Made by a program: the position numbers and the translations under genes
Shown here: positions 36,118-47,967 of the stretch, in pieces
How the letters are laid out: every line of letters begins with the position of its first letter
How positions within the stretch are numbered: the first letter of the stretch is position 1
Assembly: GCF_000203795.2 (NCBI RefSeq)
Contig: NW_006281099.1
Coordinates: 2,855,774 to 2,919,773 of the forward strand
Reading direction: 5' to 3'
Origin: Batrachochytrium dendrobatidis JAM81
Lineage: Eukaryota; Chytridiomycota; Chytridiomycetes; Rhizophydiales
DNA length: 64,000 nucleotides
Notes under the pieces: model-generated
Told to the model about the DNA's origin: nothing
Seen by the model: only the letters and a program-made list of their open reading frames with translations
Database searches by the model: none

Positions 36118-36504
36118 CAGCTGTATTCACAAGTAGAAACTTCTGTTTTGGAATGTTTAAACATTCATTTTTATACTCAAATTGGCTTTGTATTCTACAA
36201 TTCACAACAATTATTGTAAAATACAAACTATCGTTTTTGTCATATTCGTGTATCGTACAATCACCAGATTCATTCATTGCAATCCTGATATTGAATTCGA
36301 CTGTTGTCAAACTCTACAAGTTCATCGATACATTCGCGTTCTAATCTGAAGATCACGTCAGGAATGAAACTTGTTTTCATAATCTCCAGCCAAGTTTAAC
36401 GAGTTTAGAGGATATCATATTGCTTAACACATTTGATGGAAATCATCATTCCATAAGACTGGCTGTCATGTACTTTGCTATCCCATTTTATATGAATACA
36501 GCTG
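36118..36504 (-). repeat. dispersed MITE-like repeat, copy R5, with perfect 12-bp terminal inverted repeats
   Basis: The copy begins CAGCTGTATTCAC and ends TGAATACAGCTG, a perfect 12-bp inverted pair, 387 bp overall. The core at about 36250-36310 (TATCGTACAATCACCAGATT, then CCTGATATTGAATTCGACTG) matches R3, R4 and R7. It fills most of the 494-bp gap upstream of the FANCM/MPH1 start and downstream of the PPR-like stop. Confidence 0.75.
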
Positions 36505-36547
36505 TATATACTAGCAGATTATTCTAATATCTTTATTACTAATGATG

Positions 36548-39163
36548 TCAATGCATACGAATGCGTTCCCCCAACTCTCGCATCTTGACGGAAGTTCTAT
36601 ATTCTAGAATTTGGTTCACAAGATGTCCCAAAATGGTAATCCCAAACTGATCATCCCCTTGCACAAGTGTCATATAAACCGAAGAAAGTATTTCTGGAGT
36701 TACATGAATGGCTTTGAATTTTAAACTTTTGGTGGTTCTACTCTGCTTAGTATTGGCAGTGTACCATTTTAAAACAGTCCCGTCCCTTTTTGATTGGTGT
36801 TCTTGAGGCTCCTGCTTGGACTGGTCTGCAGACTCTATGTCGGTGCTCAATTGAAATTCATTGGGATCATGATCAGAATTGACAGCACAGTCCAATACAA
36901 ATAAAAATAATCGAGGTACTTGGTAGATTGCACTAACAGTCGACAGTTTAGTCCAAGATTGCACATCAAGAATAACATTATAGTTGCGAATGCATTGGGA
37001 AAATTGATCGCCTATCCAATCACTGTGCATTCCAATAGCTGCAATTGTATTGCAATCAGAAGTGCCCCAAGTAGTAACAAGTAGTGTCAACATACAATTG
37101 AGTTGGTGGCAATCGCTAGGTGTCAGATTTATCAAACGCCCAGATGAATACATGTTATCCATATAAGCCAACCAAACATGCCGAATGCAAATGAAACTGG
37201 AAGCACATTGGTAGCATCTCATCAATGCTGTCCACATGTAATCTTGAGTAGGCGTGATCCCATAGTATGTCACCATTATGGATATCACTCGCTCAATGTC
37301 GTGAATAGTAAAGTCCTGACAACGGGATAATGCAAGAGCAAGTGCAGCAAACAGCCTTTCGTCCGGTCGAGTATACATGTATGGTAAATGAGCAATAAAC
37401 GAAACTAGCTCGGAACGACGATTGGCAATTCCAAATCCCTTGATGTAGATTGAAAACGCAATCGTTTGGACACGATGATCAAGTTTAAGAATCAAATCAA
37501 TATATCGCCGTGCTTCGTCAAGCTGATCCAATCTTACATACCACTCAACCACCTCGGTTAAAATGTCATGCATACTATTAACATTGGATTTGCTTTGAAC
37601 TCGAGATTCAAAACTCTTTGATAATCCGACAACATTTGGTTTTCTGCACATGAGTTCAGTCAGTGAACAGTCTACCGTCGCTTCATTAGCGTGCTCTTTT
37701 ATAGCCTGATGCAAAGCTTGATCGATTTCGGGAGCCCTTTTTAAAAGACTCAACGCTTCATCCAAGTCGTTTAGTTGAATAAACATTCGAATCAAGGAGT
37801 GAAGAATAGGAAGGGTCAATGAGTAACCCTCTCTCAGCATTCGATCAATGTACCAATGTGTTGTCTGGGGATTGCACGCCTCGGCTTGCATTTGAATAAT
37901 CATCGTAAACAAGGATTTACTCACTCTATAGCCCTGCCTATAGGTCTCATTAAACATTTTCTCGGTAGACTTGAAAGCTCTATGATCTATAGCATTGGTA
38001 AGAATTTGAACTAAAAGATCAACTGGGGGACGATGGCCAGCAGTGATCATTTCGTTTAGCCATAATTTTGGTAAAATTTGCCGACTCAAAGGCGGAGTAG
38101 AAAGAGTATCAACGATCTCGTAGAAAATAGAAGCATCCATACGATTAAAGTGGCTTCTCAGTAAACTGGTTGAAAGAATGGGAATATATACATGTGGATC
38201 AAGCCGCTCTACGTGATGGGCAGTAGCAACAAGCGTAGCCACCAGGCAAGAAGATTTAGTAAGCATATCTGGTGTGACGCATTTCAAGATTTGCATGAGA
38301 CCGTCTAGATTCCGGGGCTGAGTATATATATGACATCGAATAGCTGCAGAGTAAATATGGGCAATTCCTGATACACCTCCAAGCCGATAATCTTTGCATA
38401 GCTGCAGCAGAATCGTGATACTCTTCATCTTTCCTGCTTTGGATAACTTATGAGCAAATTGGCTGATGGACTTTTCACCCAAACAGATGTTGAACTCTAT
38501 TGCCCAAACCAAAATGCTGAATGCTACTTTGAAATCTTGTGTCAGTAAGGCATGGTAAATGAGTGCTTCGTACACGTCGCTTGATGCTTTTCCAAACTGA
38601 CTAGATCGTATCAGCTCATCAATTATATTCTTGGCGTCAGAGTGCTGATTATTCTCGGTGAAGATGATGGAAAACAAAATCAGCGACTGCGGCGAAGTTG
38701 AAATCTTATTTCTATAAATAAAATCCAGCACTATTGAAGCATGACTTGCAGATTTAGATTCCTGCACAATTCGACACAGCATCGGCATCATACTTTGCTG
38801 GTTAGATGAGTTAGCGTACAGTGTCGCCCATCGTAAATATGATGAAATGGTATGATGACATCCGTGATTTAATACAGCCGAGCAGATCAGATCCAAAGTG
38901 TCAAGTGATATCATGTTTCCAACGGATCTATGTGACCATAGTATATCCATTGCCTGTATTAGTTGATTTCGATCTATATAATTTATAATCAAACGCTCGG
39001 TATTTGGATTGATTAAAAGTGTTTTTGGTATAGATTGTGGACTAGTCTGAACTAGAGATGATGAGGGTATAATAGAATTAGTGCGAGATTTCGCAAGGGA
39101 TTTAAGACGATCAAAAGGTACTGTGTGATTGGCGCATGTTGATTTCTGTCGAATAAATGGCAT
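36548..39163 (-). CDS. PPR-like helical-repeat protein, probably mitochondrial
   Basis: Single exon of 871 residues from the ATG at 39163. The leader MPFIRQKSTCANHTVPFDRL, continuing with Lys/Arg/Ser and few acids, looks like a mitochondrial targeting sequence. The body is a solenoid of paired helices of about 35 residues, for example TSPQSLILFSIIFTENNQHS, VYEALIYHALLTQDFKVAFS, KSLFTMIIQMQAEACNPQTT and QDYMWTALMRCYQCASSFIC. This suits a divergent fungal pentatricopeptide repeat protein that binds organelle RNA. Fungal PPR proteins are poorly conserved, so no orthologue can be named and a TPR-like solenoid is the alternative. The C-terminal 130 residues include a Glu/Gln/Lys-rich polar stretch. 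Repeat R5 separates it from FANCM/MPH1. Confidence 0.65.
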   Translation of the reverse strand: MPFIRQKSTCANHTVPFDRLKSLAKSRTNSIIPSSSLVQTSPQSIPKTLLINPNTERLIINYIDRNQLIQAMDILWSHRSVGNMISLDTLDLICSAVLNHGCHHTISSYLRWATLYANSSNQQSMMPMLCRIVQESKSASHASIVLDFIYRNKISTSPQSLILFSIIFTENNQHSDAKNIIDELIRSSQFGKASSDVYEALIYHALLTQDFKVAFSILVWAIEFNICLGEKSISQFAHKLSKAGKMKSITILLQLCKDYRLGGVSGIAHIYSAAIRCHIYTQPRNLDGLMQILKCVTPDMLTKSSCLVATLVATAHHVERLDPHVYIPILSTSLLRSHFNRMDASIFYEIVDTLSTPPLSRQILPKLWLNEMITAGHRPPVDLLVQILTNAIDHRAFKSTEKMFNETYRQGYRVSKSLFTMIIQMQAEACNPQTTHWYIDRMLREGYSLTLPILHSLIRMFIQLNDLDEALSLLKRAPEIDQALHQAIKEHANEATVDCSLTELMCRKPNVVGLSKSFESRVQSKSNVNSMHDILTEVVEWYVRLDQLDEARRYIDLILKLDHRVQTIAFSIYIKGFGIANRRSELVSFIAHLPYMYTRPDERLFAALALALSRCQDFTIHDIERVISIMVTYYGITPTQDYMWTALMRCYQCASSFICIRHVWLAYMDNMYSSGRLINLTPSDCHQLNCMLTLLVTTWGTSDCNTIAAIGMHSDWIGDQFSQCIRNYNVILDVQSWTKLSTVSAIYQVPRLFLFVLDCAVNSDHDPNEFQLSTDIESADQSKQEPQEHQSKRDGTVLKWYTANTKQSRTTKSLKFKAIHVTPEILSSVYMTLVQGDDQFGITILGHLVNQILEYRTSVKMRELGERIRMH

Positions 39164-39946
39164 ATATGCATCTGAATATCGAAGAATACAAAAGCTAGTT
39201 GATTTATAATTATGTGTATAGCAGAACCCAGTAAAACTATAATTAAAAAGGCATATAGAACATCATATCTGTGTTAATAGACTAAAACTCTCAGGTTATC
39301 CAGCAAAGGTTGACGATAAAATAGGACCAATGTCTGGATTTAATAAATATCCAGCTTTGAATCGAGCCCACTTACTTTTGAAAGACAAGTTTTCGTCTGA
39401 AATGAGCAGTTTGTCTTGGAAGTGTGGATGTAGTGGGGCAATAAGGCATGTGAATGTTGGTCGAGAAGCACCTAGTGTGCAACCGATGCCCCAACAAAGG
39501 TGCGTTTACCGCTAATACTTTGTGAAAGATCTGCTGTTTATTCTTTGATATGCGCTTGTAGTGTTTATACGGCTGATGGGTTTATAAAAGAAATTTAGTC
39601 GAGTTGGTTGAACTTGTATTTCCTGTGGAATCAATGAGCATATGCTGAGTAGGAAAAGTCCAGCTAAATAAATCTTATTAAACAATACAAGATCAATGAG
39701 CGTATCAAAGGTAAAAATAGTCACAGTGCTCGCTCTGTGCATGAGCAATTAGACACCACTTGGTTCCAATCTAGTGAATTGGTTTTTGTCGAGATCTTGC
39801 CTACAAAAACCATTTCTGTACACGTGACAAACAAAATGTGAAAATTGCACAGTACAAACTCACATGACTTTTATCTGAATCATCACAATCTGATCCAAAT
39901 AGATTTGATATCGAGAATATGTACATGTTTATTATCTACATAGTAT
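39164..39946. other. intergenic with a possible unassigned exon
   Basis: 783 bp lie between the PPR-like start (-) and the formin stop (-). At 39295..39500 a plus-strand segment is open between an acceptor (ACTCTCAG) and a donor (GTGCGT) and reads YPAKVDDKIGPMSGFNKY onward. The minus strand is also open over most of it. I recognise no family and found no partner exon, so no gene is called. Confidence 0.35.
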
Positions 39947-42900
39947 TTACAGAGCAGTAAATCCAGTATCAGACTCAACTTCTAATTGAGTCGGCATGGA
40001 TTCATCAATGTGATATACGGTGCTGGACGAAAGATGTTTCTTTACGCGCTTGATTGTGTTTCTGGCATTCGCCATAGATCCACCGTGTAGCAGCAATGAA
40101 GATACTGCTATGCTCCCTTCACCAGATTCTTCAAGTGTATCTGAGTCCATATCATCTTGCTGTAAACTACTATATATCTCGCTTATACTGGCCTCATCGC
40201 TTGCAATCGAATGAAAACTACTTTCATGCGGTATGCCTAGCAAATTTTCGAATGTCGATATTCTTGGTGAAGAGTAGTTGGAATCATCAATGATCACAGG
40301 TAAGCTCTCTTCTTCAAAACTGTCCGAGTGTTGAACTGGTAATAAATCCGCATCATCCAGATCAAGACTACTATGTGCCGTATCGTGTATATCCTGCATA
40401 CGCTCTTGCATCTCCTCCAATGCTGCCTGTTTTAAAAGATTGTCGGCAAACTCGTCCAATGAATCTGCTCTCACACTCAACTCATTGTCCTTGTTATTAA
40501 ACCCAAAAAACCCTTTAACTAAAGTATCTGGGCCATCAATAGATCGAAGGTTGCTCATTCCGTCTACTGGTGGTGGCACTGCCGTCATAAATGTACTTCT
40601 TGGTCCATTCTCCATTGTAAACCGCGCAGAAGCGGTCATTTCAGCAGAATCAGGCATCAGGAAAGTGTTTGCCATGCCAGTTTGCAAAGTCAGTGGAGTG
40701 CTTTTGGCATAGTTTGTCGGTGCCAAGTTTTTGAAACTAGCTTGACTTGATCGCTTGCGTGCAATGATTGCCTTTTGTGCCTCTGCCTTGATAAAAAGTT
40801 TTTTTTTGTTTGCAATCGACCTACAGGTTGCATTGTATTCCCTGAGTGCTCGCTAATGAGTGCATATGGTATTAAATCTTATTAGCAAAAACACATCATC
40901 CATAGACTTCATGTTGGCATTGTCTGGCAAACTTACTTGAAGATTCCGCGAAAACGTGGGGAAAATATCAAAAAACTTTTCAGGAGATCTCATGCGATCT
41001 GACACATCTTCTGCAAAATAATGAAAAACTTGATCAAGTTTTATACGCAGCTCCTTGACTGTTTCTTCTGCAGTATCCAATGGTGTCTTGGTTTTAGACA
41101 AAAATGTGTCAAAGCAATCAAGAAACCTATCCTGAGTATCTTTTGGAAATCCTTGTGACTTGTATGTTTCAAGCTCTAATTGTATAGACTGCCATCCGCT
41201 GCGCAGTTGTCGAATAGAGTCTTCGAGCGAGTTGAAAGAAACACGCGAGGCAGCTTCAACAGATGGCATATCTGACATATACTCTAAAACATGTTGCTGG
41301 TTTTTTTGGAGATATTGAGCCAGGTAATGCAACAATGTGCCTACTGCCTTTCCATTATTTGCCTTTGTATCTCTCAGCTATATAGTATTCAAATATATGT
41401 AAAAGTATCAGTGCTATAAAGCTATCAAATAGATTGCAGCTGTATATTACTGATTTTAAACAAGCCTACCGTCATGAGTGACTCAAGTCGGAAGCCACGC
41501 GCATTTCCTCGAAAGGATGTTCCGTTAAGATAATTTCCAATAATCAGTACGGCCTGAAGCAATTCCCGAAGCAAGTTTGATTTGAGAATTTGATCACATG
41601 CCAACAACAGCGTGGAGCAATCCTAAAATATCAAAACCAAGTGAGTTGAAAATGTAAAAAAACTAACCATATCAATAAAATAAAGCTTGACATACTGTTG
41701 TGATTTCATCAATTTCGTCGTTAAATCGACGCCTAAATATCATACTATTCATGCGCATCTCGATACGTGGTATGTCCATCAACGCTATAAAATAAGTTTC
41801 TGCATCACCAAGCTCGCTAAGATCACCTTCATAAGATTTTAAAATATCCAACTCGTCCTCTTTTGGAGCATATTTACAAAGCTTAGAAAGCTGATCGATT
41901 GACAGAGCATCATCATCAATAGTCTTAATAGCCAAGCTGATGGATGCAAAAGGAAGTCGCAGTCCCTTGAGAGTGATGGCTAGTTTAAAAGAAATCACAA
42001 TACGCACTCCAAATATTAGAATTGCTTGATAAAAACCAAATAGTAATTCTCCAATGCAGTAGATACCTATATCCTGAGCGCGTTTGTGATCCAAAAGTGT
42101 AATGACCTTTTTAGCTTCAAGAGGCTTTGATGACTGTACTGTCTTGGCTTCATCTATTTTTGAAAACAATTCTAATAGTTCGTCCTCCTCAAGATCTATA
42201 TCTTTACTATAAGTTTCTGTGAAAAGATCCTTCCAAATGGACTGAACTGCAATATGGTTGGCAATCTTGTCCCATTGCAAATGCTTAAAGTGGTTCAAAA
42301 ATATGCAAATAGTGTTAGACTGTAACCAGTGAATTATTCATAATTGCTGTAAGTTAAAAGCATAGCATCATACCTTCATGGGGTTCTTTGCTTGCAAAAT
42401 TAAGAGATTTTGCTGGGGTGGAGCTAAAAATAATAACCTGTAATTAGTCTAGATCAGCAAATTGTAATGCATTAATTGAACGCCATACCTAGTCCAGATG
42501 GTGGCGGTGGAGGCCCAGATAGTGGAGGGGGCGGTGGCGGTGGAGGTCCAGATAATGGAGGGGGTGGAGGAGGAGGTGGTGGTGGTGTAGCATTGATTAC
42601 GAGAGTTTGATCTTCTAAATCTTGATCAGTATTTGAATAGGTAGCAGTAGATGTGAGTTGGTTGACGCTACTTGAACTAGAATCGTCTTTATCTATAGCA
42701 TCATTGGATGTTTCGGTACTTTCAGCAAGACTTTTTTGTTTAAGCTGTTGATGACCAATCGACGACTGTGTTTCAATCTCCAATTTCTCATTCACACCAC
42801 GAAGCTCATCAACTTGTCTTTCAAGACGCTGAATCTCTTCCCATAATTTACCAACTCCAGCTGTTTTACCAAGACGATTCCAAGTATGTTGTACACGAAT

Positions 42901-45900
42901 ATCAGATGCCGAAGATGTGTCTTGATTGGTTTGATATTGAGATTCCAGTTGTTGCTGAGCCCGAATCATTCCAATAAGCTCACGAGCTTCAGTAGTTTCA
43001 GTAGATGAATAATCATATATCTCAGAATTGCCCTCAGATGACCGATTCGCATCACCTACAACGCCATCTACTGACACCTTTTTAAAGCGTGTCTCGTCTA
43101 AAAATGGTTTAAAACGACGTGACTGAATAATCGTACCACTTGGGCCAAGCACAATATGTTTTCCAGAATACTCGAAGTGAGTTTGACCTTTTTCCAAAAC
43201 AATATCTTGCAAGTCAGCCTCTGAATCTATACGAATAACTGGAGGATGAAGCGCTGCTGAATCTAAATGTATCAATGATGGTTTAAAACAAACTCGGTCA
43301 ATACAAGAAAAATCAACAATCTACCTTTCTCGCTAAACTTTAAATCATTCGTATCAACTGACGGATCATGTTGTTGAAACTGGAGACTGTGTGAAGTGGT
43401 GCGTTTTAAAAAGGGTCCCTCATTTTTAGACGCCTTGAGTGTCCAAGATCTTTCTTTTGCTAATCTACTATGACTTGAAGCATCAGTTGGCGATATAAAC
43501 TGATTATTGATGAATTCTTCTTGGCCAGCTTTTGAATTTCTTGTTAAAAAAGCTCTTTCAATACTCCCCGATGCTTTATTTTGCGAATCAGTTTGTGAAA
43601 GTGAATCCTCAAAACCAAGTTCAAAATCAGCATTGCCAGTCGGAGTTGCTTTTGCTCGTTCTAGTGAGCGCTTCAAAAAAATATTTTGCTTTTTTTGAAT
43701 ATCTAGCAGTGAAAGTGTTTCCCGTAGCTACAGTTTAAACATGATCAGTATTACCAATACATAGTGTTGCTTGGCATAAAAATTCAACCTTGATATACTA
43801 CCAAATGCAAAAACATCTACATAGTTTCAAAATAGTACATACCTGCTTTTTCAAACTATTGAGTTCTTGAATAACACCAGTAAGATTTGTGTTTCCCAAT
43901 ACACGCAGTTCTTCCTCATCTGTCGTGGAATGGGGAGTTGCTTTGCGCGGATATGGGTTTGAAAGATCTTCAAACACACGGATGACATCATTGTTTAACA
44001 GCTCAAAACATCTTCGAGCTTGCATTTCAGGTGCAATAGGTTCTGAAAAAGAGTTTTGAGGAGAGCGCCAATTTAAAACAGAGCCTGCCATTGCTCTCGT
44101 GGATTTTTCCAAAGCAGTTAAAGCATAAGATGACTTTTCTCTTGTATGTAAGTCTTGATCTATATTTGAGTTATGTGATCCACGTCGATCCATGCCATCA
44201 CCGTAAATGAAACCTTGCTTTCGTGCAGAAGAATTTATCTGAGTTTCAGAATCATCTATTGGTTTGAGCGAGTTTAAAATTTGCGAAAAGTTGTCTAATG
44301 TAGCCATAACTAGGTATGTTGAACGTTCCGGGTCAGGAAGAGATTGAGCAGATTTGAGTAGATTACTGAGGGTATCTTGCGGATTGCTTTAAGCATAAAT
44401 GTTTTATTTAAATAAAGGTTGTAAAGATGGTTAGAATAACCAATGGAAATTATAAATAACAAGCAGTGTCATGGCGCATCAAATTACCTAAATGTTCTAG
44501 TACAGTCTTTGTATATTTTTTCTATTTCTTCAATATCAGCTTTTCGATCTTGTTCATATGCATCCACTTGAACTCTAAAAGTAGCGGTACAGCCACGCAA
44601 ATTCAAAAGAGTCTATACAGCATCCATGTTAGTATATTACAAGAAACTCCCATAAACCTGCAATGTGTTAAAAACATAGTGCATATATAAAACTAAAAAC
44701 TGTTATAGCTTTACCTGCAAAATACTTCGGACGCCGCGAGACTCTACCAATCTCCGCACTCCCCATCGCTCAGTGGGCTGCTCGGCAGCAGAGACCAGTG
44801 AATTAATGAGAACAACAATGCTAGTACGGTAGTCCCACAACTCAACCTCGTCAATTAGCTCTTCAAACCCATTACTATCTCTCTTGGCCGCTTTGTCACC
44901 AAAACAAAATGGATTATCGATAGACAGTATAAGATTTTGAAATGGAGCTGGCTCATCTTGTATTTGACTTAGCTCCAGTAAAGCCTGCAAAATTAGTTTC
45001 CGGCCTACATCGGAAAGTAAACACAAGGGAGCCAAAGTCTCACTGACTAGTGATCGCAAGGCTAAAAATGCACGACGCTGTTGAAAGTTATTCAAAACAC
45101 CATCTCGTAACTCTGGCGAAGGAAGTGCTAAACACCACACCGTCTGGCGCAAAAGAGCCATAGAATTCACTAATGCGCCAACTCCTACTTTGCTATTTAA
45201 CAACAATCGAATACATTGAACAACTTCATGTCGCAGTTCGTCTCCCAGCACGGCATCCGCATAAATAGATTGAGTGAATCCAGATCTTACTTTGACTCCT
45301 ACATTAGAGTCAAGACGCTGCTGAAATAAAATTGTATTGAAACTTTGCCGCAATGTTGGAGATAGTATTTCAGTGATTCGGTCCATGGCAATTTCCAACG
45401 ATTCAACACCGCCAATTATATTAGAGTTGTCTAGTGTGATGCGACATAACAAAAACTTATCGTTAAATGAACTCCCGCCAAGAGAAAGAGTCACTCGTAG
45501 CGAGCTCAAAAGTCTAAACAGTGCCTTTAATGTAGCGTTCCTATTGGAGATTTGTATCACAAACCACTCTGCAGAGTTTTCTGTAAATTGATTAGATTGT
45601 CTATTAGCATTTAGCAACGATCCAGTAGGACTTGCTGCTTTAGAAGAAACCCGACTTTGCCTAGTAAGTCGTACATCAAGCGTTGGAGATGAAGGAATGG
45701 GTAGCGGTTTTTCAAACGGAATAGGCAGTGGTTTTTCAAACGAGGCGTGTTTTTTAAAAGGCAAGTATTGACTTTGTAAAGTGGATAAAGGTGTTGCTTG
45801 TGAGACTTGGGGTGCTGGTAGAGCGGTAGCGCGGCCTTCTACTAAACCAGACTTTGTGTCAGACTGCGTAGAACGTGTGGTTGATCGTAGCTTGTTTTTA

Positions 45901-47349
45901 AATGATAGATTTACTGGATCTGATATTGGAAATGAGGCTGGAGTGTGCTGTTGATTAAAATCAGAGCCAACACCGATTTGTAATTGTTGTTGCATCTGGT
46001 ATTTTGCAATGATTTCACGTTTATATGAGTTTGATTTAAAAGCAAGATTTGTTCGTGCAGATCCTTGCAAACCCATTTCATTCTAATAGTTGTATAAAAT
46101 CACAATAGTAAAGCAAATTTAATTGGACAAGTTTGAACAGCTAATAAGAAATATAGAACACACAAACTGACCAGTACTTGAGCAAAAACACTCTCCAGCT
46201 CTGTATCATTTAAGCATTCTACTGGACGCATAGTAGGAGAAGAAAACAACAGCGAGGTTTTTCGAGCAATGATTTTGGGCAAAAACTTATTTTTGCGAGA
46301 TTGCTCTTGTTCAAGTTCCTGTCTGCGATGGTATTGTCGAATAAAGTGGAGTTTTTTCGAGTCACTCAAAGCCAGCATACTCAGTCGTCGAGCACCATTG
46401 TAATTAAGGGCATCCTAATGATTTAAAGCAGTTAAACTAATGAAATCTGAATCAAAATAGGAGATTCGTGTTGTGAACATTTGAAATTCAATATGATTAC
46501 CAATATATCATTAAATAGCAGTGAAATCTGCTTTTGACTGGTAGATGTAGCAGATGATTTCTGGGTATTATTATTTTGCAGATTTGATGAAGTGGATTGA
46601 TCTGATGGTTGAAGAACACTGCTTGTGGCACTATGATTACTAGATCGTGCTGCTGAGATACTGGATGATGTGGCTGGAATCGAACTTGATCTAGAAGGTG
46701 TATTTGATAATCCAACCAACTTGCGCCAATTTGTAAGCAGAAATTCTCTACTTTTCAATGGTAGATTCCGTAACTGGTGTCTTTGATCTTCTGGTATTCT
46801 GCGATCGTCCTAGGTAGTATTGTAATAAACATGTAAAACCATTGGAGTATTATTAGCGACAGAAACAAGTGTGGTGGTAGCTGGAAGTTACAAGTGCATG
46901 ATATAAAAGTTTGCCACTACTCTGATCATCTTGAACTTCGCCAGACTACTATATTGAGAAATCGTTAAAGTCCATTCACCAATGGGACTAGTCAACATAT
47001 CTGGATTAATCTTTAATCAGAACCCAGACGATGATAAAACACAATAAACACATGCGATATCAGAAAATTCAATACCAAAAACACCCACCATCATTACTTC
47101 AAACTCAGAGTTCATGTGTAAGATGCTTTGTGGGCGCTGCAAGTCACTGGTTGCAGATGCGGTGCTATATAAGCTTGCAGACGAGACTTGCTCTGAAATG
47201 GATGAACCAGATGGTGTTGATGAAGATGATTGTCCAAACCCAAAAAAAGGTTTGCGTAATGAGGAAAAGGAGGCAGTATTTTTTAGCTTATTTGTTCGCC
47301 CTTGTAGAAACGAGCCCTTATTGTCCGCCTGGTCCTTACGACTATGCAT
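39947..47349 (-). CDS. diaphanous-type formin (Bni1/SepA class), 14 exons
   Basis: Exons on the complement: 47089..47349, 46501..46809, 46172..46414, 44715..46082, 44488..44612, 43843..44386, 43325..43727, 42489..43262, 42374..42423, 42067..42283, 41696..41979, 41470..41622, 40937..41377 and 39947..40852. They sum to 2025 residues with every phase consistent. Start is MHSRKDQADNKGS. The GTPase-binding/FH3 region (about 80-730) includes RHQLRNLPLKSREFLLTNWR and SAEWFVIQISNRNATLKALF. FH1 (about 1307-1342) has three proline runs for profilin-actin. FH2 (about 1344-1770) has NPMKHLQWDKIAN, LLDHKRAQDIAITLKGLRLP, NYLNGTSFRGNARGFRL and LRDTKANNGK. A basic stretch after FH2 (IANKKKLFIKAEAQKAIIAR) leads to an acidic tail. 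It nucleates linear actin filaments at growth sites, autoinhibited until Rho GTPase binds. The 87-bp intron inside FH2 is stop-free and in frame. Confidence 0.93.
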
Positions 47350-47410
47350 ACGAGTTCCAACTCCACAACTGCAAATGACTTTCAAAATCAAATTTCAAAA
47401 TGTCAAAAAA

Positions 47411-47915
47411 TCACGTGTATTAATCACGTGAACGAACCGGAACTGCCAATCACAAGTGTTCATTAAATCTGCTGGACAACATTGTATCCTGAACTCCTTG
47501 GCAAAGCTCACTGATTTTTCTCCTGGCAATCGCCATAAAAACAACAGTACATTCCTGAGACATGCAGCCCTTGCTTTCTTGAGCTAAAACGTATCTGCAA
47601 ATTTTTAGGATACAACAAAGACGAACTTGACAACATCCAAACAGCCGAGCCTAATGTCTGGATTTGAACGGGCTTGGCGACTATACAATGTATGGCTATG
47701 CAAAACGGATAAATGGCACGCTCAGCAAAGCTAATTTCAATTCAAAACTATAGTTTGTGCATCACAATGATGACTGTTGTTTTAAACAAACACATGCCAA
47801 TTAGAGTTGGTTTCTAATAGGAAAGCGCAACGAACATTCAAGCATTGCTTATTCCAAAGCAAAATAGTGGCGGTGACTACAAAACAAGTAAAACACTTCA
47901 TTTTACGTGAATACG
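47411..47915 (+). repeat. dispersed MITE-like repeat, copy R6
   Basis: The right end CATTTTACGTGAATACG (about 47899-47915) is a good family terminus and the left end near 47411 is uncertain. The internal TACAATGTATGGCTATGC (about 47685) and GTGCATCACAATGATG (about 47757) match R1 and R2. It occupies most of the divergent promoter between the formin (-) and the first AA5 oxidase (+). Confidence 0.6.
47412..47430. promoter_or_regulatory. paired CACGTG boxes in the formin/AA5 divergent promoter
   Basis: Two CACGTG hexamers at 47412-47417 and 47425-47430 lie about 65-80 bp upstream of the formin ATG. Such E-boxes are bound by bHLH factors in fungi. Function here is inferred from the motif and position alone. 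Confidence 0.25.
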
Positions 47916-47967
47916 ACTAATAAATTGCTGGCTGGTCAATTCCTTACCCATAATACCATCAAATCTA

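Noticed and set aside
41672..42298. Formin FH2 exon read straight through 41980-42066
   Set aside because: The extra 29 residues break a conserved FH2 helix. Good splice sites restore the family sequence, so it is treated as an intron with possible retention.
42489..42600. Purine/pyrimidine-biased GGTGGAGG repeats, looking like a minisatellite
   Set aside because: On the minus strand this is the formin FH1 proline-rich region and is explained by coding.
47031..47431. Two plus-strand frames of 105-115 codons
   Set aside because: They are antisense to formin exon 1 and show no independent coding character.
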